Shown here: in pieces, positions 8,059 to 14,887 of the stretch | How positions within the stretch are numbered: position 1 is the first letter of the stretch | Layout of the letters: every line of letters begins with the position of its first letter | Assembly (NCBI GenBank): GCA_963724805.1 | Contig: CAVRWA010000014.1 | Location: 1,736,001-1,800,000, forward strand | From: CAVQZA01 sp963724805 | Lineage (GTDB): Bacteria > Actinomycetota > Thermoleophilia > Gaiellales > Gaiellaceae | Direction of reading: 5' to 3' | DNA: 64,000 nucleotides | Made by a program: the position numbers and the translations under genes | The notes under the pieces: model-generated | The model's database searches: none | The model's input: only the letters and a program-made list of their open reading frames with translations | Told to the model about the DNA's origin: nothing

Positions 8059-9075
8059 TCATGTGCACTTCACCGGCAGTGTTGCCAGCGCATGCAACGC
8101 CTGTTGAAAACTGCTGACAGGGACAACGCGCACCCGTCCCGCGAAGCGCTTCGCCTCCTCGGCGTTATCCCCAGCCGGGACGAGGAAGACGTCGATGCCG
8201 GTGCGCCTGACCCCGATCATCTTCTGCTTGATGCCCCCGATCGGGAGCACGTCGCCCGCGAGATCGACCTCGCCCGTCGCCGCGACCTGGCAGCCGTGGT
8301 CGACGTTCCGCCCGAGCTTCTCGAGCACGTCGAGCGCGAACGCGAGCCCTGCCGAGGGCCCTCCGACGCCGCCGGCGTTGATCTTCACCTTGCGCGGGAG
8401 GCGGATGTCGGCGGCCTGGCTGACGATGATCCCGATCATGCCGCGCTTCGAATCCTGGGGGTCGGCCACCAGCTTGACGTTCACCGTCTTGCTCTGGGCA
8501 CCGCGCTTCAGGCCGAGCGCGACCGCGTCGCCGGGCCCGTAGGAGCCGAGCAGCCTGCGCAGGTCGGTGAGCTGGCGGACGGGCTTGCCGTCGACGGAGA
8601 CGATCACGTCGGTCGGCTGCAGGAGCCCGGCCGCGGGCACCTTCGGGCTCACGTCGTCGACGAGCGCGCCCGTCGGCTTCGCGTACACCTTGTAGCCGGC
8701 CGCCTTCAGCGCGAGCGCCGCGGCGATCTGCTGGGAGCGGGTCATCTCGAGCTGGTCCTGCTGGGCGCGGGCGGAGTCCGAGACGCCGGGCGCGAGCAGG
8801 GCGGAGGCCGGGACGATCTCCGCGCCCTCGCGCAGCCACGGGAAGAGCTTCTCCGCGAGCGTCGCCTTGCGGACGAAGATGTCGACGAAGTAGATCGCGC
8901 CGCCGTCGGACGTCCGCGTCGCGCCCTCGACGGACACGAGCGGGGCGACCGGGTGCGCACGGTCGGGCAGGAAGATGTAGCTCCCGGACGGCGCAAACCA
9001 GAGGATTGCCGCCACGGCCACGAGCACGAGCAACAGGGCGGCCGCAACTTGGGCCGGGCGGCGGAGGCGGTGCAC
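8059..9075 (-). CDS. PDZ / Lon-like serine protease (YlbL family), membrane-anchored
   Basis: 338 residues: one N-terminal membrane anchor (residues ~8-28), an extracytoplasmic region, a PDZ domain (~145-205; LLQPTDVIVSVDGKPV), then a Lon-type proteolytic domain with GGPSAGLAFAL (Ser241) and PIGGIKQKMIG (Lys285) as the Ser-Lys dyad, spaced as in Lon itself. No AAA+ domain is present. This is the size and order of YlbL/actinobacterial PDZ-Lon proteins, thought to process envelope proteins. The GTG start is 6 nt after a TAAGCT box located inside the 3' end of the SDR gene. Confidence 0.92.
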   Translation of the reverse strand: MHRLRRPAQVAAALLLVLVAVAAILWFAPSGSYIFLPDRAHPVAPLVSVEGATRTSDGGAIYFVDIFVRKATLAEKLFPWLREGAEIVPASALLAPGVSDSARAQQDQLEMTRSQQIAAALALKAAGYKVYAKPTGALVDDVSPKVPAAGLLQPTDVIVSVDGKPVRQLTDLRRLLGSYGPGDAVALGLKRGAQSKTVNVKLVADPQDSKRGMIGIIVSQAADIRLPRKVKINAGGVGGPSAGLAFALDVLEKLGRNVDHGCQVAATGEVDLAGDVLPIGGIKQKMIGVRRTGIDVFLVPAGDNAEEAKRFAGRVRVVPVSSFQQALHALATLPVKCT

Positions 9076-9081
9076 TTTGAG

Positions 9082-9087
9082 AGCTTA
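9082..9087 (-). promoter_or_regulatory. TAAGCT -10 box of the PDZ/Lon gene, overlapping the SDR stop codon
   Basis: TAAGCT, 6 nt, GTG (9075). The box contains the TAA stop of the upstream SDR gene, so the protease gene could be transcribed separately from the mdh operon. Confidence 0.45.
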
Positions 9088-9828
9088 GAGAAGCCCGCGC
9101 GTTCGCCCGCCGTCCACCCGCACGACGGCGCCGGTCACGTAGCTCGCCCGCGCCGAGGCGAGGAAGCAGACGACATCGCCGATCTCCTCGGGGCGGCCGA
9201 GCCGGCGGAGCGGGATGTCGGGCCACTCGGTTGGGAGGTCCCTGCCGGCGAGGCGTGAGCGGGTCAGCTCGGTGAGGATGCCGCCGGTCGCGATCGAGTT
9301 GACGGTGATGCCCTTCGGCCCGAGTTCGTCGGCGAGCGTCTTGGCCCAGCCGATCACCCCGGGCCGCACGGCGTTCGAGGTCGCGAGCCACGGGATCGGC
9401 TCGGAGACGGAGATCGACTCGAGGTTGATGATCCGGCCTGCGTCGCTGCGCTCGAGCCACGGCAGGCAGTGGTTGGTCAGGTCCACCGTGGAGAGGAGGA
9501 ACGCCTCGAACGCCGCCCGGAGCGAGTCGGCGGTGAGCTCGGTGGCCGAGCCGGGCGGTGTGCTCGGCCCGTTGTTGACGAGGATGTCGATCTTGCCGAA
9601 GCGCTCGATCGTCTCGGTCACGATCCGCTCGCGTGCCTCGGCGACGGTGAGGTCAGCCACGATCGGCAGCCCGCCGAGCCGTTCCGCCTCGAGCACGAGC
9701 CGCTCGCGGCCGCGCGCCACCATCGCCACCTGCGCCCCCTCCGCGGCGAGTGACTCCGCGCAGGCGAGCCCGAGCCCCGAGGAGGCGCCGCAGACGACCG
9801 CGACGCGGCCGTTGAGGCCGAGGTCCAC
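9085..9828 (-). CDS. SDR-fold protein lacking the YxxxK catalytic pair
   Basis: 247 residues with a clear Rossmann fold: the cofactor loop CGASSGLGLACAE near residue 13 and VNNGPSTPPG in place of NNAG. At the usual Tyr-xxx-Lys site the sequence reads TSNAVRPGVIGWAKTLA, giving Ser and Arg in place of Tyr and Lys. The C-terminus (RLGRPEEIGDVVCFLAS...VTGAVVRVDGG) is normal. A 3-oxoacyl-ACP-reductase-like SDR subgroup with this SNxxR variant is known; its activity is unclear. The GTG start is 2 bp after the mdh stop, so it is in the mdh operon. Confidence 0.85.
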   Translation of the reverse strand: MDLGLNGRVAVVCGASSGLGLACAESLAAEGAQVAMVARGRERLVLEAERLGGLPIVADLTVAEARERIVTETIERFGKIDILVNNGPSTPPGSATELTADSLRAAFEAFLLSTVDLTNHCLPWLERSDAGRIINLESISVSEPIPWLATSNAVRPGVIGWAKTLADELGPKGITVNSIATGGILTELTRSRLAGRDLPTEWPDIPLRRLGRPEEIGDVVCFLASARASYVTGAVVRVDGGRTRGLL

Positions 9829-9830
9829 CG

Positions 9831-10757
9831 CTACTTCCTCTTCAGGACGCTCACGACGTCGGCGACCGCGGCGGCCGAAGCCTTGACCATGCGCTTCTCG
9901 TCGGCGCTCAGCTTCAGCTTCACGACCTCCTCCACGCCGCCAGCGCCGAGCTTGGCCGGTACGCCCATGTAGAGACCGTTGATCCCGTACTCGCCCTGGA
10001 GGTACACGGTGCACGGGAGGACGCGCTTCTCGTCGAGCATGATCGCGTCGACCATCTGCGCGGCCGCCGCGCCCGGCGCATACCAGGCGGAGGTGCCGAG
10101 CAGGTTCACGATCTCGCCGCCGCCCTTGCGCGTGCGCTCGACCATCTTCGCGATCTTCGCCTTCGGCACGAGCTGCTCGAGCGGGACGCCGCCGACGGTC
10201 GTCGCCGAGACGACGGGGACCATCTGGTCGCCGTGGCCGCCGAGCACCATCGCGGTCACGTCCTTCACGGAGGTGCCGGTCTCCCACGCGATGAACGCCG
10301 AAAAGCGCGCGGTGTCGAGGATCCCCGCCATGCCCACGACGCGCTTCGTCGGGAAGCGCGAGACCGCCTTCGCGACGTGGCACATCGCGTCGAGCGGGTT
10401 CGAGACGACGACGATCGTGCACTTCGGCGAGTGCTTCACGACCTCCTTCGTTACCGCGCCGACGATCGCCTCGTTCGTGGTCACGAGATCATCCCGGCTC
10501 ATCCCCGGCGAGCGGGGCTTGCCGGCCGTGATCACGACGACCTCGGAGCCGGCCGTCTCCTCGTAGCCGTTCGTGCCGATCACGTTCGGCTCGAAGCCGA
10601 GCACCGAGCCGGCCTGGTTCATGTCGAGCGCCTTCCCCTGAGGGAAGTTCGGGATGATGTCCACGAGCACGACGTCCGCGTAGTCGCGGCGTGCGAGCTC
10701 GAGCGCGCAGGTGGCGCCCACGTTGCCGGCGCCGACGACTGTCACTTTGCGTCTCAT
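9831..10757 (-). CDS. mdh: Malate dehydrogenase (LDH-type)
   Basis: 308 residues. N-terminal NAD-binding VVGAGNVGATCA; substrate loop AGKPRSPGMSRDDL with its arginines; Asp148 (GILDTARF) and catalytic His175 (GGHGDQMVP). The Arg in PRSPGMSR and the overall length favour malate over lactate. It oxidises malate to oxaloacetate in the TCA cycle. It sits 5 bp downstream of icd and 2 bp upstream of the SDR gene, forming an icd-mdh-SDR operon. Confidence 0.96.
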   Translation of the reverse strand: MRRKVTVVGAGNVGATCALELARRDYADVVLVDIIPNFPQGKALDMNQAGSVLGFEPNVIGTNGYEETAGSEVVVITAGKPRSPGMSRDDLVTTNEAIVGAVTKEVVKHSPKCTIVVVSNPLDAMCHVAKAVSRFPTKRVVGMAGILDTARFSAFIAWETGTSVKDVTAMVLGGHGDQMVPVVSATTVGGVPLEQLVPKAKIAKMVERTRKGGGEIVNLLGTSAWYAPGAAAAQMVDAIMLDEKRVLPCTVYLQGEYGINGLYMGVPAKLGAGGVEEVVKLKLSADEKRMVKASAAAVADVVSVLKRK

Positions 10758-10762
10758 AGTTA

Positions 10763-11857
10763 CTACTGCTCCAGTTTCTCGATGATTGCGTCGGCGTACT
10801 CCGCCGTGCCGACGGCCGTCGGGTCGTCGCGATTCGGCTTCAGGTCATAAGTCACGTTCCTGCCCTCGGCGATCACGGCTGCGACCGCCTGCTCGAGGCG
10901 CGTCGCGGCCTCGCGCTCGCCGAGGTGGTCGAGCATCAGCTTCCCGGAGAGGATCATCGCGGTCGGGTTCACCCTGTTCAGGCCCTTGTACTTCGGGGCC
11001 GAGCCGTGCGTCGCCTCGAACACCGCCGCCTCCTCACCGATGTTGGCGCCCGGCGCGACCCCGAGCCCGCCCACGAGCCCGGCGGTGAGGTCGGAGACGA
11101 TGTCGCCGTAGAGGTTCGGCAGCACGAGCACGTCGAACTCCTCGGGCCGCTGGACGAGGCCCATGCAGACGGCGTCGACGAGGTTCTCCCAGGGCTCGAT
11201 CTCGGGGTAGTCCTTCGCGACCTCGCGGAAGACCGAGAGGAAGAGGCCGTCCGTGAACTTCATGATGTTCGCCTTCGTCACGCAGGAGACGCGCTTGCGA
11301 CCGTGCTCGCGCGCGTACTCGAAGCCGAAGCGGGTAATCCGCTCGGAGGCCTCCGGCGAGATCGGCTTGACCGAGATCCCCGAGCTCTCCGCGATCTGGC
11401 GCGACTGCATCGTGTTCAGCTGCGCGATCACCTGGCGCGCGGCGTCGGTGCCGGCCTCGTACTCGATCCCGGCGTACAGGTCCTCGGTGTTCTCGCGCAC
11501 GACCACGAGGTCGACGTTGTCGTAGCGCGAGCGCACGCCCCGGTAGCTCTTGCACGGGCGCAGGCAGGCATAGAGCTCGAGCTCGTGGCGGAGCGCGACG
11601 TTGACCGAGCGGAAGCCGGTGCCGATCGGCGTGGTGATCGGGCCCTTGAGCGCGACGCGGTTCTCCCGGATCGAGGCGAGCGTCGACTCGGGGAGGGGAG
11701 TGCCCTCGGCTTCCATCACCTCGACGCCGGCCTGGCGCACGTCCCATTCGAACGCGACGCCGGTCGCCTCGAGCACCCGCCGGGTCGCCTCGGTGAGCTC
11801 GGGGCCGGTGCCGTCACCAGGGATCAGCGTCACGCGGTGGGCCACGCGGGCGATCAT
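10763..11857 (-). CDS. icd: NAD-type isocitrate dehydrogenase (isocitrate/isopropylmalate dehydrogenase family)
   Basis: 364 residues from the ATG at 11857. Key segments: LIPGDGTGPELT; the substrate motif FRSVNVALRHELELYACLRPC; RENTEDLYAGIEYEAG; LPNLYGDIVSD with metal Asp residues; and EATHGSAPKYKG. RSVNVALR plus RENTE indicates isocitrate over isopropylmalate as substrate, in the branch that includes eukaryotic NAD-IDH. It is first in the icd-mdh-SDR operon. The divergent HEAT-like gene starts 16 bp away, so their promoters overlap. Confidence 0.9.
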   Translation of the reverse strand: MIARVAHRVTLIPGDGTGPELTEATRRVLEATGVAFEWDVRQAGVEVMEAEGTPLPESTLASIRENRVALKGPITTPIGTGFRSVNVALRHELELYACLRPCKSYRGVRSRYDNVDLVVVRENTEDLYAGIEYEAGTDAARQVIAQLNTMQSRQIAESSGISVKPISPEASERITRFGFEYAREHGRKRVSCVTKANIMKFTDGLFLSVFREVAKDYPEIEPWENLVDAVCMGLVQRPEEFDVLVLPNLYGDIVSDLTAGLVGGLGVAPGANIGEEAAVFEATHGSAPKYKGLNRVNPTAMILSGKLMLDHLGEREAATRLEQAVAAVIAEGRNVTYDLKPNRDDPTAVGTAEYADAIIEKLEQ

Positions 11858-11860
11858 ACG

Positions 11861-11866
11861 TAGAGT
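11861..11866 (+). promoter_or_regulatory. TAGAGT -10 box of the HEAT-like gene (leaderless)
   Basis: TAGAGT, 7 nt, ATG (11874). The box lies in the 16-bp gap between two divergent starts, so the minus-strand icd promoter must lie inside the HEAT-like gene or overlap this box. Confidence 0.5.
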
Positions 11867-11873
11867 TCGGGCG

Positions 11874-12371
11874 ATGACGCTCGCGGAGGCAGGAGCCCAG
11901 GCGGACGAGCTCGCGGCGCAGGGTGCCGAGCGGGAGCTTGCCGACCTGCGCAAGCAGTGGGACGAGGAGGTCGAAGCCTCCGCGCGCTCGGCCGACTACC
12001 GCGTGCGCGCGCAGGCCTATCGCGCGATCGGGCAGTTCCGTTTCAAGCAGAAGCTCGAGCTCCTGAAGCGGGGGCTCGAGGACGAGAGCCCAGCCTGCCG
12101 CGGCTCGGCGCTGATCTCGCTCGAGCTCCTCTCGCGCGACCAGCCGGGTGTGGTCAACAAGGAGCGGCCGCTCCTGCACCACCTCGTGGCCGCCGACCCG
12201 AACAACGCGATCAGGCGTCTCTCCGTCCTCTGCCTCAAGAACGGCTCGCCGCAGGCCGACACGATCGTCCTCCTCGAGGGGATCGCCGGCGACGACGAGG
12301 CCGATTCGGACCTGCGCCAGAGTGCGCGCAAGGTGGCCGAGCTGCTGCGCCGCCGCTCGAAGGCGCGCTAG
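11874..12371 (+). CDS. HEAT-repeat-like helical protein, unknown function
   Basis: 165 residues, Leu/Ala/Arg/Glu-rich and almost entirely helical in appearance. Residues ~35-150 show repeating helix pairs (YRVRAQAYRAIGQF, ESPACRGSALISLELL, NNAIRRLSVLCLK, DSDLRQSARKVAELLRR), the pattern of HEAT/armadillo repeats that serve as protein-binding scaffolds. There is no signal peptide or membrane segment, so it is probably cytoplasmic. Its start is leaderless. The gene stands alone; its 3' end converges with the Xer-like genes through a gap carrying the R-repeats. Confidence 0.7.
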   Translation: MTLAEAGAQADELAAQGAERELADLRKQWDEEVEASARSADYRVRAQAYRAIGQFRFKQKLELLKRGLEDESPACRGSALISLELLSRDQPGVVNKERPLLHHLVAADPNNAIRRLSVLCLKNGSPQADTIVLLEGIAGDDEADSDLRQSARKVAELLRRRSKAR

Positions 12372-12385
12372 TTCCGGACACCTGC

Positions 12386-12410
12386 GGTGCCAGGCCTTCG
12401 GCCGTGTCCC
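12386..12410 (+). repeat. Interspersed repeat, degenerate copy R4
   Basis: GGTGCCAGGCCTTC then GGCCGTGTCCC: same length and ends as R1/R2 with several changes in the middle. It lies in the convergent gap between the HEAT-like and recombinase genes. Confidence 0.5.
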
Positions 12411-12478
12411 GAGCGGGCACCCTCCGAGGCTGCGACTGGTATTGCGCCGTACCGCCCCGAAGCGGCGGTCGACCCAAA

Positions 12479-12503
12479 GGGACATGGCCCGGGGTCAGGC
12501 ACC
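12479..12503 (-). repeat. Interspersed repeat, copy R3 (inverted)
   Basis: The reverse complement reads GGTGCCTGACCCC then GGGCCATGTCCC, near-identical to R1 and R2. It overlaps the last codons of the downstream recombinase gene. Confidence 0.75.
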
Positions 12504-13436
12504 CGGACTTGGCCGTTCGGGCCGGGTGGGCTTGCTCGCGGGGCGCCGCCGCCGGGCGTGCGGGTGCGCCTGGAAGTAGAGGTCGCGCCGCCGCCGGTCC
12601 GAGACGTGCGTGTACAGCTCGGTGGTGGCGAGGTCGGCGTGGCCGAGCATCTCCTGCACGCTGCGGAGGTCGGCGCCGCCCTCGAGCAGGTGCGTCGCGA
12701 AGGAGTGGCGCAGCAGGTGAGGGTGGACGCGGCCCGGCTCGAGGCCGGCCTTCTCGGCGAGGCGGCGCAGGATCAGGAAGGCGCCGGCGCGGGTGAGCGG
12801 GCCGCCCTGCGCGTTGAGGAACAGCTCGGGCCGGTGGCGGCGGTCGAGGTAGGGGCGGCCGTGGGCGAGGTAGCGGCGCAGCGCCTTAGTCGCCTCGCGG
12901 CCGATCGGCACGACCCGCTCCTTCTGTCCCTTGCCGACGGCGCGTACCAGTCTGCCCTCGAGATCGACGCCGCCGCGCTCGAGCCCGATCGCCTCGCTCA
13001 CGCGCAGGCCGGCGCCGTAGAGGAGCTCGACGAGGGCGGCGTCCCGGAGCGCTCGCGGAGTCGTCCCGAGAGCGGCGTCGATCAGCCGCTCGGCCTCACC
13101 CGGCGAGAGGGTGCGGGGCAGCGTGCGCCGGCGGCGCGGTAGATCGAGCTCCGCAGCAGGGTTGTCGGGGCGGGCGCCGAGCAGCTGCTGGTGGCGGTAG
13201 AAGGAGCGGGCGGACGCCGCGCGGCGCGCGATCGTGGTGGAGGCCAATCCCCGGGCGCGCAGGTCGGCGAGGTACGACTCGATCTCCTCGGTCGTCGCCG
13301 AGCCGGGCCCGTGCTCGAGGAATGCCGCCAGGGCGTCGAGGTCGCGGCGGTACGCCTCGACCGTCCGCGGAGCCCGGCGGGCGGCGAGCAGGGCGAGGAA
13401 CCCCTCGACGTCAGGATCGCGGGTGGGAACGGTCAT
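12495..13436 (-). CDS. Tyrosine recombinase, XerD-like
   Basis: 313 residues. N-terminal SAM-like core-binding domain (residues ~5-90) and a C-terminal catalytic domain with the full set of active residues: Arg in GAGLRVSEAIGL, Lys in GKGQKERVVPIG, HPHLLRHSFATH (His and Arg), the second His in MLGHADLATTELYTH, and the nucleophile Tyr in the same segment. A basic, proline-rich C-terminal tail of ~25 residues is extra. The family resolves chromosome dimers at dif or acts on mobile elements. It overlaps the upstream recombinase by 26 bp. No integron, phage genes or att repeats are visible nearby. Confidence 0.9.
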   Translation of the reverse strand: MTVPTRDPDVEGFLALLAARRAPRTVEAYRRDLDALAAFLEHGPGSATTEEIESYLADLRARGLASTTIARRAASARSFYRHQQLLGARPDNPAAELDLPRRRRTLPRTLSPGEAERLIDAALGTTPRALRDAALVELLYGAGLRVSEAIGLERGGVDLEGRLVRAVGKGQKERVVPIGREATKALRRYLAHGRPYLDRRHRPELFLNAQGGPLTRAGAFLILRRLAEKAGLEPGRVHPHLLRHSFATHLLEGGADLRSVQEMLGHADLATTELYTHVSDRRRRDLYFQAHPHARRRRPASKPTRPERPSPGA

Positions 13437-14244
13437 AGACCTTCCTCAGTCGGCGGCCGTCGACGTGGGAGTAGAGCTGGGTGGTCGAGAGCGAGCTGTG
13501 GCCGAGCAGCTCCTGGATCGTGCGCAGGTCGGCGCCGCCCTCGAGCAGGTGGGTGGCGAACGCATGGCGGAGGCGGTGCGGGTGGGGGAGCGTGCGGCGG
13601 AGGGTCGAGGTGTCGAGTCGACGGCCGCGCACCGAGAGGAAGAACGCGTCGCACGCGCCGCGCGCGAGAGCGGGGCGGGCGTCGCGGAGGTACCGCGCGG
13701 CCCAGTAGGACGCCTCCTCGCCGAGCGGCACGACCCGCTCCTTGCCGCCCTTGCCGCGCACGTGGACGTGCTCCTGCTCGAAGTCCACGTCGGCGAGGTC
13801 GAGCCCCACCGCCTCCGCGCTGCGGAGCCCGGCGGAGTAGACGAGCTCGACTAGCGCGCGGTCTCGGAGGCCGCGTGGGCCCTCCTGCTCGAGCGCTGCG
13901 AGCAGCTGCTCGACCTCCTCCGGCTTCGGTGCGTCGGGCAGGCGCCGCGCCCGGCGCGGCGCGAGCGCGACGTCGGGAACGTTCGCGGGGCCGAGCGTGA
14001 AGCGGAGGAACGAGCGCACCGCGGCGAGCTTGCGCGCGACGGTCGCGGGAGAGCGCTTCGGCCTCCCGCGCCCCAGCTCGGCGGCGTACTCGGTCAGCGC
14101 GCGCACGTCCACGCCGTCGACCTCGATGTCGCGGCGGTCCAGCCAGCCGGCGAACTCCGCGAGGTCGCCGCGGTAGGCGCGGCGGGTCGCCTCGGCGAGC
14201 GAGGGGCTCTGCAGGAAACGGTCGACCTCGGCGCGCGTGTCCAC
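13411..14244 (-). CDS. Tyrosine recombinase, XerC-like
   Basis: 277 residues with the same two-domain plan: core-binding domain ~5-90, catalytic Arg in SAGLRSAEAVGL, Lys in GKGGKERVVPLG, PHPHRLRHAFATH, and LLGHSSLSTTQLYSHV with the nucleophile Tyr. The stretch between domains is shorter than in the downstream paralogue. The two genes are co-directional and overlap by 26 bp, so they are almost certainly co-expressed and may work as a heterotetramer as XerC/XerD do. GTG/ATG choice upstream is not critical; the ATG at 14244 gives a normal N-terminus. Confidence 0.9.
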   Translation of the reverse strand: MDTRAEVDRFLQSPSLAEATRRAYRGDLAEFAGWLDRRDIEVDGVDVRALTEYAAELGRGRPKRSPATVARKLAAVRSFLRFTLGPANVPDVALAPRRARRLPDAPKPEEVEQLLAALEQEGPRGLRDRALVELVYSAGLRSAEAVGLDLADVDFEQEHVHVRGKGGKERVVPLGEEASYWAARYLRDARPALARGACDAFFLSVRGRRLDTSTLRRTLPHPHRLRHAFATHLLEGGADLRTIQELLGHSSLSTTQLYSHVDGRRLRKVYDRSHPRS

Positions 14245-14260
14245 CCGGCCGGATTCGCCG

Positions 14261-14824
14261 TCAGGCCTCGATCTCCCCCGGTAGCGCCGAGTAGAGGACG
14301 AAGTCCATCCGGCGCCCCAGCCGCGGGTTGTACCGCGACGACCGGATCACGCCCTCCCGGCGGAAGCCGGCCTTCTCGGCCACCCGGCACGAGGCGACGT
14401 TCTCGGCTTCGGCCCGCACCTGGATTCGCTCGAGCCCTAGGGCCTCGAAGCCCCACAGCGCGACCAGCCGGAGCGCCCGCGTCGTCAGCCCATGGCCCCT
14501 CGCGGGCGCGCTCAGCCAGTAGCCGATCTCGGCCGAGGCGCTGTCGAGGTCGATCGAGTTGAAGCCGAGGCCGCCGACGACCTGCCCGGTCTCCGCGTCG
14601 AGCACGGCGAACGGCGCGAACTGGCCCGAGCGCCAGGCCTCGGTCGCCCGCGCGACCCACTCGCGGGCGTCCCGCCTCGTGTACGGGCTCGGCATCAGCT
14701 CGAGCCAGCGCTCGATCTCCGGGTCGCCGTTGATCAGGCCGGGGAGCACGGCCACGTCCTCCTTGCGCCACGGCCGGAGGGCGACGACACCGTCGCCGAG
14801 CGGAGGGTCGGGCGGGCGGATCAT
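14261..14824 (-). CDS. GNAT N-acetyltransferase, RimJ/RimL type
   Basis: 187 residues. The fold markers are LRPWRKEDVAVL at the start, FAVLDAETGQVVGGLGF (beta-4), and EIGYWLSAPARGHGLTTRALRLVALWGFE, where R-G-H-G-L is the acetyl-CoA pyrophosphate loop; NVASCRVAEKAGFRREG ends it. RimJ/RimL relatives acetylate protein N-termini or small amines; the substrate is unknown. The start ATG at 14824 sits 5 nt after TACGAT on the minus strand. It is divergent from sdhA and 16 bp upstream of the xerC-like gene, probably co-transcribed with it. Confidence 0.88.
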   Translation of the reverse strand: MIRPPDPPLGDGVVALRPWRKEDVAVLPGLINGDPEIERWLELMPSPYTRRDAREWVARATEAWRSGQFAPFAVLDAETGQVVGGLGFNSIDLDSASAEIGYWLSAPARGHGLTTRALRLVALWGFEALGLERIQVRAEAENVASCRVAEKAGFRREGVIRSSRYNPRLGRRMDFVLYSALPGEIEA

Positions 14825-14873
14825 GGCCGATCGTACCCCGACCGTTCGGCCGCGCGCAGACGGGCGTTTCAGA

Positions 14874-14879
14874 TAGCTT
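14874..14879 (+). promoter_or_regulatory. TAGCTT -10 box of the sdh operon
   Basis: TAGCTT, 8 nt, GTG of sdhA (14888). No SD is visible, so the mRNA is probably leaderless. Confidence 0.5.
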
Positions 14880-14887
14880 CCTCGGAC

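Noticed and set aside
12495..14244. The two recombinases as part of an integrative element
   Set aside because: Flanks are core genes on both sides, no att-like direct repeats and no phage or plasmid genes were seen.
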